Origin: Streptacidiphilus jiangxiensis | GTDB taxonomy: Bacteria; Actinomycetota; Actinomycetes; Streptomycetales; Streptomycetaceae | DNA: 64,000 bases | Reading direction: 5' to 3' | Assembly: GCF_900109465.1 (NCBI RefSeq) | Contig: NZ_FOAZ01000014.1 | Coordinates: forward strand, 186,001 to 250,000 | In this document: piece by piece, positions 1 to 7,974 of the stretch | How the letters are laid out: each line of letters opens with the position of its first letter | How positions within the stretch are numbered: position 1 is the stretch's first letter | Position numbers and translations under genes: made by a program | Notes under the pieces: model-generated | Told to the model about the DNA's origin: nothing | Databases searched by the model: none | The model's input: the letters and a program-made list of their open reading frames with translations, nothing else

Positions 1-2
1 TC

Positions 3-245
3 TACGGACGCTGGGGCTGGCGCGGAAACACCGCCTACCTGGTCGGCGTGGTGGCGATGGTGCCGTTCATGGTCTCCGGCCCCTTCGTCGGGACGTTCGC
101 ACACCTGCTCGGCGACGCCGACTACTCGATGTTCGTAGGACTGCCCGTCTCGGGCCTCCTCTACCTGTTCCTCTGCCGCGGCCTCGACCTCGATGCCGAG
201 CGGCGCGTCGTCGACGCGGAGGGTCTCCTCGCCGAGATCCACTGA
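3..245 (+). CDS. C-terminal end of an NCS1-type purine/cytosine permease (5' truncated by window)
   Basis: The frame is open from base 3 with no start in the window, so the beginning lies outside. The visible 80 residues start YGRWGWRGNTAYLVG and hold two hydrophobic segments ending in a short acidic tail (LDAERRVVDAEG). This layout fits the last membrane helices of nucleobase:cation symporter-1 permeases (purine, cytosine, allantoin or hydantoin uptake). The substrate cannot be read from this end. It is followed by a 17-bp tandem repeat and then the agmatine-deiminase-family gene. Confidence 0.6.
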   Translation, partial: YGRWGWRGNTAYLVGVVAMVPFMVSGPFVGTFAHLLGDADYSMFVGLPVSGLLYLFLCRGLDLDAERRVVDAEGLLAEIH

Positions 246-265
246 CGCCCACCCCCGCTTCGCCG

Positions 266-299
266 CCCCTCGGCACGACCGTCCCCTCGGCACGACCGT
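266..299. repeat. 17-bp perfect tandem duplication
   Basis: The unit CCCCTCGGCACGACCGT occurs twice head to tail (266-282 and 283-299), followed by a degraded third copy (CCCACCGCACGACC). It fills the gap between the permease stop and the Tat-exported deiminase gene and looks like replication slippage. No promoter function is evident. Confidence 0.75.
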
Positions 300-331
300 C
301 CCACCGCACGACCACAGCAAGGAGCTCCCCG

Positions 332-1495
332 ATGAACACCCCAGAGATCTCCCGCCGCCGCCTGCTCCAGTTCGGCGCGGCCGCCGTGCCCGTCGTGGCG
401 CTCGGCCTGGCCTTCCCCGGCGTGGCCCGCGCCGCCGGCACCACGCCCGCCCTGCGCATGCCGGCCGAGAGCGACCCGCACACCCTGACGTTCATGGCCT
501 GGCCCGAGTCGACCGCGGCCTGGGGCACGGACCTCTCCCCCGTGCGGCGCGACATCGCCAACCTGGCGAAGGAGATCTCCCGCTACGAGCCGGTCGTGAT
601 GGTCGCAAGCCCGGACGCCGTCCCCTTCGCGGAGTACCTCTGCGACACCAGCACCATGGGCTTCTCCTACGGCATCACCTTCCTCCAGATCACCAACGAC
701 GACCTGTGGATCCGCGACTTCGGCCCGACCTTCCTCGCCGGGCCCGGCGCGATCGCCGGCGTGGACACCAACTTCAACGGATGGGGGAAGACCGGCACGC
801 CCTACTACCAGGCCTACTCCAACGACGCCAAGGTCGCCGCGTCCCTGCTGGCCCAGTACAACGTCAACCGCATCCAGGCCCCCTTCGTCGGCGAGGGCGG
901 TGCCCTGGAAACCGACGGCCAGGGCACCCTGCTGGCCACCGTCAGCTCGCTGGTGAACCCCAACCGCAACCCCGGGCTGAGCCAGGGCGACGTCGAACAG
1001 CGGCTCAAGTCCACGCTCGGCCTGGACAAGGTCATCTGGCTGGCCGGCCTGGCCGGCCAGGACATCACCGACGACCACGTCGACTGCCTGGCCCGGTTCA
1101 GCGCGCCCGGGCGCGTCATCCTCGACCAGCCGGGTCCGGGCACCGCGCAGATCTGGATCGACGTCTACCACCAGGCCAAGCAGGTGCTGCAGTCCGCGAC
1201 CGACGCCCAGGGCCGCTCACTGACGATCGTGGAGCTGCCGGGACCCGACCGCACCAAGATCCGCGGCACCGGCAACGCCTTCCTCTCCAGCTACACCAAC
1301 TACTACACGGCCAACGGCGCGGTGTTCGTGCCGCAGTTCGGCGACGCCGCCGCCGACGAGCAGGCCCGCGCCATCCTGGCGGCCGAGTACCCGACCCGGA
1401 CCGTCGTCCAGCTGAACATCGACGTCATCGCGAGCGGCGGCGGCGGGATCCACTGCTCCACCCAGTCGCAGCCGGCCGTGCCGCCGGCGGCCTGA
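332..1495 (+). CDS. Tat-exported agmatine deiminase / peptidyl-arginine deiminase family protein
   Basis: This 387-residue protein begins with a twin-arginine signal (SRRRLLQF, then a hydrophobic stretch ending in ARAA near residue 35), so it should be exported folded. The mature part has the pentein layout of agmatine deiminases: MPAESDPHTLTFMAWPES near the N-terminus, WIRDFGPTF, EGGALETDGQGTLL, a His/Asp block (TDDHVDC), and the catalytic cysteine in GGIHCSTQ at residue 375. The family hydrolyses agmatine to N-carbamoylputrescine plus ammonia, or arginine in proteins. A Shine-Dalgarno (AAGGAG) precedes the ATG. Export argues for acting on an extracellular guanidino compound. The exact substrate is inferred only from the family. 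Confidence 0.85.
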   Translation: MNTPEISRRRLLQFGAAAVPVVALGLAFPGVARAAGTTPALRMPAESDPHTLTFMAWPESTAAWGTDLSPVRRDIANLAKEISRYEPVVMVASPDAVPFAEYLCDTSTMGFSYGITFLQITNDDLWIRDFGPTFLAGPGAIAGVDTNFNGWGKTGTPYYQAYSNDAKVAASLLAQYNVNRIQAPFVGEGGALETDGQGTLLATVSSLVNPNRNPGLSQGDVEQRLKSTLGLDKVIWLAGLAGQDITDDHVDCLARFSAPGRVILDQPGPGTAQIWIDVYHQAKQVLQSATDAQGRSLTIVELPGPDRTKIRGTGNAFLSSYTNYYTANGAVFVPQFGDAAADEQARAILAAEYPTRTVVQLNIDVIASGGGGIHCSTQSQPAVPPAA

Positions 1496-1515
1496 GACGA
1501 CGTCATGAGACGACG

Positions 1516-2151
1516 TCAGACGAGCACCGACGTCGGCGTGGGCGTGGGCACCGGCAGGTAGGGGGTGATGTTGCGCCAGGCGCGCTCGACGTACTCCGCC
1601 TTCTCCCCGACCGGGGCGACGTAGCGCAGTGCGGCCTCGGCCTCGTCGCGGCCCCGGAGCCGGGTGATGACCCAGGCGGCCAGGTAGTGCGAGGCCAGGC
1701 AGCCGCCGGCGGTCGCGATGTTGTCGCGTGCGTAAAAGGGCTGGTTCAGCACCTCGACGCCGGCGGCGACGACCCAGGGCCTGGTGATCAGGTCGGTGCA
1801 GGCGGGGATCCGGTCGAGCAGGCCGAGCCTGGCCAGCACGAGAGCGCCCGAGCACTGGGCGGCGATCAACTGGCGCGTCGGATCCAGGCCGCGCAGCACG
1901 TCCATGACGGCTGCGTCCTCGACGACCTCGCGGGTGGCGATGCCGCTGCCGACGATCACAGCGTCGGCAGCGCACGCCTCCTCCAGCGTGGACATCTGTT
2001 CGATGGTGATGCCGTTCATCGAGGTGACCCGCGGACCGGGCGTGGCGATGGTGACACGCCACCCCTCGGCCTTGACGCGGTTGAGCACACCGAGGGCGAT
2101 CAGGGAGTCCAATTCGTTGTAGCCCTCGAAGGTGAGGATGGCGATGTGCAC
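1516..2151 (-). CDS. DJ-1/PfpI family protein
   Basis: A 211-residue cytoplasmic protein with the DJ-1/PfpI flavodoxin-like fold. It starts MHIAILTFEGYNELDS, has the acidic residue typical after the first strand, and carries the nucleophile-elbow cysteine C100 in AAQCSGALVLARLGLL. Members include isocyanide hydratases, glyoxalase III-type enzymes and transcription-factor-like domains; the sequence does not settle which. It is divergently transcribed from a MocR regulator across a 75-bp gap, a common arrangement in which the regulator controls its neighbour. The gene ends 20 bp from the convergent deiminase gene. Confidence 0.8.
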   Translation of the reverse strand: MHIAILTFEGYNELDSLIALGVLNRVKAEGWRVTIATPGPRVTSMNGITIEQMSTLEEACAADAVIVGSGIATREVVEDAAVMDVLRGLDPTRQLIAAQCSGALVLARLGLLDRIPACTDLITRPWVVAAGVEVLNQPFYARDNIATAGGCLASHYLAAWVITRLRGRDEAEAALRYVAPVGEKAEYVERAWRNITPYLPVPTPTPTSVLV

Positions 2152-2226
2152 GGCGGCTGCCCTCCGGACGCGTGGACGTGGATCCCGACGCTAGGGACCG
2201 GAGAGCAGGACAGTCAAAGAATTGTC

Positions 2227-3588
2227 ATGGATTCACTGCGGCGCATGGCAGCCCCGCGGTACAAGACCCTGGTCGACGCGTTCGCGTCCGACATCCGAAC
2301 CGGCCGCCTCCCCGCGGGCACCCGACTGCCGACCCACCGCGCCCTCGCCGCCCGCGAGGGCATCGCGCTGGTGACCGCGACACGCGTGTACGCCGAGTTG
2401 GAGGCGATGGGTCTGGTGAGCCGCGAGCAGGGTCGCGGCACCTTCGTGCGCGACATCGCGGTGCCGCCCGGGCACGGCATCGACCAGCAGGTCGTGGCCA
2501 CCGGCGCGGTCGACCTGAACTTCAACTACCCCTCGTTGCCCGGCCAGGCCGATCTCCTGCGGCAGGCCCTGCGGGAGCTGACCACCGCCACCTCCGGCGA
2601 ACTCGACTCCCTGCTGCGGTACCAGCCACATCCGGGCCGCACCCAGGACCGGGCGGCGATCGCGGCGCATCTGAGCCGCCGCGGGATCACGTCCGATCCC
2701 GACCGGGTCCTCGTCGTCAACGGCGCACAGCACGGCCTGGCCGTCACCGTCATGGCCACGCTGAACGCCGGGGACGTCGTCGCCGTCGACGCGCTCACCT
2801 ACCCGGGCTTCAAGGTCCTCGCCCACGCGTTCCACCTCGAGCTGGCGCCCGTCCCCACGACGGCCGAGGGGCCGGACCTCGACGCACTGGAGCGGCTCTG
2901 CACGGCCCGTCCGGTGCGCGCGATCTACTCCATGCCCACCCTGCACAACCCACTGGGCTGGGTCATGCCGCAGGCCGCCCGCGGCCGGATGATCGGCATC
3001 GCCCGGCAGCACGGCGCCCTGCTCGTCGAGGACGCCTCGTACGCCTACCTGGTCGAGGATCCGCCACCGCCCCTGGTCACCCTCGCACCGGACATCACCG
3101 TCCATGTGTCGGGGCTGTCGAAGAGCATCGCGACCGGCCTGCGGGTGGGCTTCGTCGTCGCCCCGCCCTCCCGGGTGCCCTCACTCGAACGCGCGATCCG
3201 GGCGACCACCTGGAACACCCCGGCCCTCACCACCGCGATCGTCTGCCGCTGGCTCGCGGACGGCACGGCGGAGCGCCTGGAGGCGCAGAAGCGCGCGGAC
3301 GCCCGGGCCCGCCAGGCGATCGCCCGCCGGGAGCTGGCCGACCTGCCGATCGTCGGCCACCCGGCGTCCTACTTCACCTGGCTGCGGCTGCCGGACGACG
3401 CCCGCGCCGACCGCCTGACCGCCACGCTGGCCCGCCGGAACATCTCGGTCACCGGCGCCGAGCCGTTCAGCACCACGACGCACACCCCGCAGGCGATCCG
3501 CCTCGCGCTCGGCTCGACCGACCTGGACACCCTCAGCCGGACGCTGCGCACGGTGCGGGAGGCCGTCGTCGAGGACGCGCGCACGTGA
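2227..3588 (+). CDS. MocR/PdxR-type GntR regulator with aminotransferase domain
   Basis: A 453-residue fusion of an N-terminal GntR winged helix (about residues 8-75: DIRTGRLPAGTRLPTHRAL, then TATRVYAELEAMGLVSREQGRGTFV) with a class I aminotransferase fold (about 95-445). The PLP-binding lysine is present at residue 299 in VSGLSKSIATGLRVG. Such proteins bind PLP or a PLP adduct and act as DNA-binding regulators. The reading frame is open far upstream, but the ATG at 2227 gives a normal N-terminus. Its position opposite the DJ-1/PfpI gene suggests that gene as a target. Confidence 0.88.
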   Translation: MDSLRRMAAPRYKTLVDAFASDIRTGRLPAGTRLPTHRALAAREGIALVTATRVYAELEAMGLVSREQGRGTFVRDIAVPPGHGIDQQVVATGAVDLNFNYPSLPGQADLLRQALRELTTATSGELDSLLRYQPHPGRTQDRAAIAAHLSRRGITSDPDRVLVVNGAQHGLAVTVMATLNAGDVVAVDALTYPGFKVLAHAFHLELAPVPTTAEGPDLDALERLCTARPVRAIYSMPTLHNPLGWVMPQAARGRMIGIARQHGALLVEDASYAYLVEDPPPPLVTLAPDITVHVSGLSKSIATGLRVGFVVAPPSRVPSLERAIRATTWNTPALTTAIVCRWLADGTAERLEAQKRADARARQAIARRELADLPIVGHPASYFTWLRLPDDARADRLTATLARRNISVTGAEPFSTTTHTPQAIRLALGSTDLDTLSRTLRTVREAVVEDART

Positions 3589-3623
3589 CTCCCGTACCGT
3601 GGGCGTGCACCGCGTCGGGGGTG

Positions 3624-3845
3624 TCAGAGCTTTGTCATGGCTGTGAACGGCGTGGAGATGCGCCGGTGGGTCGTGCCGAAGTCCACGATCACCGAGGTGT
3701 CGTCCTCCACCGCGACCACGCGGCCAAGACCGTGCTTGTCGTGTGTCACCCGGTCACCGACAACGTACTGTTCGGGGGCCGGCGTGGTCCGGCGGATGAA
3801 CGGACTGGCGGGCAGACTGCGTCGGGGTCCCTCAGATCTTGTCAT
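3624..3845 (-). CDS. small CarD/tudor-like domain protein
   Basis: A 73-residue protein starting MTRSEGPRRS. The C-terminal half (YVVGDRVTHDKHGLGRVVAVEDDTSVIVDFG) is the small beta-barrel seen in CarD/TRCF-type RNA-polymerase-interacting domains and in a short actinobacterial protein of this length. The frame stays open 54 codons further upstream, but only this start fits that short family. It is divergent from the cold-shock gene. Function is not established; a nucleic-acid or polymerase interaction is an inference from the fold. Confidence 0.7.
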   Translation of the reverse strand: MTRSEGPRRSLPASPFIRRTTPAPEQYVVGDRVTHDKHGLGRVVAVEDDTSVIVDFGTTHRRISTPFTAMTKL

Positions 3846-4946
<1,101 letters not shown>

Positions 4947-5061
4947 GCCGACAGCCTAGGGACGACCAGTGACAGAGGTCGGCTCCTGCCTGGCCTGATC
5001 GCGGGGGCTCGGACGCCTTCCCCGGGCGCGTGACCGAGAGCTCTGTCGACCTCGGGGCCGG

Positions 5062-5096
5062 CGTGACCGGTGCGCCCGCCGGGGGCACCGGTCACG
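5062..5096 (-). terminator. hairpin terminator after the GH95-like gene
   Basis: A perfect 12-bp inverted repeat (CGTGACCGGTGC / GCACCGGTCACG) with an 11-nt loop. It sits 17 bp beyond the stop of the minus-strand lectin-enzyme cluster and is well placed to end that transcript. The rest of the 4947-5113 gap shows nothing else. Confidence 0.7.
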
Positions 5097-5113
5097 ACGG
5101 TCCGCTCCGAGGG

Positions 5114-7918
5114 TCAGGGCAGGTGCCACAGCTGGTTGGCGGAAGCCGTGCAGTCCCAGATGATGAGCTGAGTGCCGGCCGGGCCCGAACCGGAGTCGTC
5201 GAGGCACTTGCCGGACTGCGGGTTCTTCAGCGTCCCGTCGGTCCGGGCCTGCCAGACCTGGTTGCCGCCGCCGTCGCAGTCCCACAGCTCGATCTTGGTG
5301 CCGTCGGCCGTCGCGCCGCCGGTGATGTCCATGCACTTGCCCAGGGTGCGCAGGGTCCCGTCGGGGCCGACGGTCCACTGCTGGTTCGCGGCGCCGGAGC
5401 AGTCCCAGACCAGGACCGGGTTCCCGTTGGTGGTGCTCGCGCCGGAGTCGTCGACGCACAGGCCGTTGAAGCCGGTGATCGGGCCGGTGGGCCCGGTCCT
5501 GTCGACGCCGATCTGGACCGTGCCGAGGTGGCTGACGATCGTCGCCGGGGTTCCGGTGAGCTGGGTGAAGGTCATACCGGACACCGGCGCGGCCACCGGC
5601 TGAACCAGGTACGACGTGCCTGCCACCGTCGGGATCGAGAACTGGGCCGCCGTCGTCGGGGCGAGGACGACGGTCGACTCGTCGGTTCCGTCGACGACCT
5701 CGACGCTCTGTCCCGGCCAGGGGTTACGCATCGTGACGCTTCCGGTGGAGCCCGCGTGGATGCCGACGGTGCCGATGACGCCGCCGTGGACCTGCACCGA
5801 GACGGTGTCGGCGCCCTGGATGTACTCGGTCCCGTCCGCGTCCCAGCCGGCGGGTACGGCGGGGTCGATGCGCAGCACGCCGTCGTAGTCCTGGACCAGC
5901 GATTCGTTGACGGCCAGGGCGACGTTCGCGGCCTGCTCGATGTAGGGCTCCGTCTCGTTGGTCCTCCCCCAAAGGTCACCCATGCCGTCGGGGTAGGCCT
6001 GGTACTGCTGGGTCAGCTTGGTCATGTCCGTCGCGACCTCCGAGGGCAACTGGAGGCGGGCGGCCTGGACCGCGTCGAAGCTCCAGTCGTTCTGCTGGAC
6101 GTTGACCCGGTGGGTGTAGGTGCGCTGGGCCAGCGAGAACAGGGGGGAGCTGTCGCCGATCAGGCCGTAGGGCCAGACGGCTTCGAGGTCGTCGTTCTCG
6201 GTGTTGTTGACGGCGGCGGTGGGCTGGGAGGACTGGCCGAGCACGTCGGTGCCGGAGGCGTCGGCGGAGACGGTCAGGTTCTGCCGCCGGGTGGCCGCGT
6301 CGGTGCGCGGGTAGTCGGGGATCTGCCCGATCGCCGACTGGAGTTGGGAGACGAGCGACGCGTCGGTGTTCAGGGTCCGGGCGGCGGCGACGGTGGCGGG
6401 GAACAGCGCCTTCATCGCGTCGATCATGTTGACCGGGTCCTGGACGTTCCACTGGTTCTCATGGGCGTTGGCGACCGCGTGACGCCTGCCGTCGGTTCCG
6501 ACAGCGGTGTAGGCGAGCAGGAACTCGCTGGCCTGCTGCATCAGCGGGTAGTTCGCGGCCAGGAAGTTCCGGTCGCCGGTGGTGAGGTACTGCTGCCAGG
6601 CCCACAGGCCGATCTCGGCGCCGGAGGAGACGGTCCGGCCGTTCCAGGTGCTCAGGGCCTGGTCGCAGGAGGCGTCACTGAAGGGACTGCTGTCGTCCTG
6701 GAAGCCGTTGCCGTTGAAGCGCATCGTCTCCGGCACGCAGATGCCGGGGAGGCTGCTGCCCATGTAGGTCCTCGTCCAGGCCTGGATGTCGGCCAGGTTC
6801 GAGGTGTAGAGGTTGAACAGACCGGTGTTGAGCGCGGACGCGCCGGCGCCGATGTTCGCTGCCACCTGGCCGCGCAGGTTCCAGAACCAGTAGGCGGCCG
6901 GGTACCAGTTCTGGGTGTCCTTCGAGAAGTTGAACAGGTCGCCGACACCCGCCTGCGAACCCGGCAGGGGTCCGCGGGACTCCTCCGCGGTGGTGAAGTA
7001 GTACAGGGTGCGGAGCTTCTCCAGGTAGTTGGCGGTGCCGTCGGCCGAGGAGAGCTTCACCAGGCCGAGGTTGGCCCAGTAGCTGTGCCACCAGGCCAGA
7101 TGGCCCGCCTCCAGCGAGGCCGAGGTGGCCGAGGCGTCGCTGCCGAGCAGGGTGGACGCCGTGGCGGCCGCGTCTCCCCCGGTCCACTGCGGGCTGCCGA
7201 CGATCACGCGGAAGCTGCCGTCGGAGTCGGGGGTGAAGCTCACCTTCACGGTCTGGGAGTCGACGACGGACGCGCTGACGTTGCGTCCGCCTGCGGTGAG
7301 CGCCGCGAGGGAGCCGAAGGTCCTCCCGGACCCGGTGGTGGCGTCGTTGTCCGCCCAGGTCTCGGCGAGCGTGCCGACGCTGCCGGAGGCGGCGGCGGTC
7401 GGTGTGCGCCCCGACCAGAGGTTGACGGTCGCGGTCTGGGCAGCGTTCGGGTCGGCCCCGGTGACGTCCACGACGAGTTCGTCCTTGTCGGCGCGGACGT
7501 AGACGGTGGCCGTCATGCCGCCGCCGGACTCGCGCAACACGCCGTCGTAGGGGTCCACCACGCCGGAGAAGTCCGAGGCGTCGGTGATCTGCGACAGTCC
7601 GGGGATCTGCAGCCAGCCGGGCGACTTGCGGCTGGGGAGGGTGTCGGCCCGGTTGAGCTGAGCGGTGAAGCCGTTCGCCGCCCACACGGCCGCCCCGAGG
7701 GTGCCGTTCCCGAGCGGCATCGACTGCTGCGCGGCCGTGTTCGGTCCGGCGAGCACGATGTCGGCTTCGCGGACCAGGTTCGCGGCGTCGACCGAGAACG
7801 CTCCGTTGGTCCAGGCGGTGGAGGTCGACGCCGCAGCGGACGCCCCGGGCGACCAGACTCCCGTCGACACGCACAGCGCGAGGGCGGCGAGCACCCCCGT
7901 GACCGTTCTTCTTCGCAC
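5114..7918 (-). CDS. secreted GH95-like glycoside hydrolase with C-terminal ricin-type lectin
   Basis: A 934-residue protein from a GTG start with Shine-Dalgarno AGGAAAGGATC; upstream ATG starts lack one. Residues 1-30 form a signal peptide. The block at about 66-90 (MPLGNGTLGAAVWAANGF, LNRADTL) matches the N-terminal motif of GH95-type alpha-L-fucosidases and related (alpha/alpha)6 enzymes. Residues about 260-700 are rich in aromatics (WYPAAYWFWNLRGQ, WAWQQYLTTGDRNFL), as in that catalytic barrel. Residues about 810-934 are a ricin B/CBM13 trefoil with three QxW-type repeats (ANQQWTV, GNQVWQA, ANQLWHL). It should cleave glycans outside the cell; the exact sugar is not certain. Last gene of the cluster. 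Confidence 0.7.
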   Translation of the reverse strand: MRRRTVTGVLAALALCVSTGVWSPGASAAASTSTAWTNGAFSVDAANLVREADIVLAGPNTAAQQSMPLGNGTLGAAVWAANGFTAQLNRADTLPSRKSPGWLQIPGLSQITDASDFSGVVDPYDGVLRESGGGMTATVYVRADKDELVVDVTGADPNAAQTATVNLWSGRTPTAAASGSVGTLAETWADNDATTGSGRTFGSLAALTAGGRNVSASVVDSQTVKVSFTPDSDGSFRVIVGSPQWTGGDAAATASTLLGSDASATSASLEAGHLAWWHSYWANLGLVKLSSADGTANYLEKLRTLYYFTTAEESRGPLPGSQAGVGDLFNFSKDTQNWYPAAYWFWNLRGQVAANIGAGASALNTGLFNLYTSNLADIQAWTRTYMGSSLPGICVPETMRFNGNGFQDDSSPFSDASCDQALSTWNGRTVSSGAEIGLWAWQQYLTTGDRNFLAANYPLMQQASEFLLAYTAVGTDGRRHAVANAHENQWNVQDPVNMIDAMKALFPATVAAARTLNTDASLVSQLQSAIGQIPDYPRTDAATRRQNLTVSADASGTDVLGQSSQPTAAVNNTENDDLEAVWPYGLIGDSSPLFSLAQRTYTHRVNVQQNDWSFDAVQAARLQLPSEVATDMTKLTQQYQAYPDGMGDLWGRTNETEPYIEQAANVALAVNESLVQDYDGVLRIDPAVPAGWDADGTEYIQGADTVSVQVHGGVIGTVGIHAGSTGSVTMRNPWPGQSVEVVDGTDESTVVLAPTTAAQFSIPTVAGTSYLVQPVAAPVSGMTFTQLTGTPATIVSHLGTVQIGVDRTGPTGPITGFNGLCVDDSGASTTNGNPVLVWDCSGAANQQWTVGPDGTLRTLGKCMDITGGATADGTKIELWDCDGGGNQVWQARTDGTLKNPQSGKCLDDSGSGPAGTQLIIWDCTASANQLWHLP

Positions 7919-7974
7919 GAGTGGATCCTTTCCTGGGTCGGGGCGGTGGCAGTGGCCATGTCTCCGGGGAGCCG

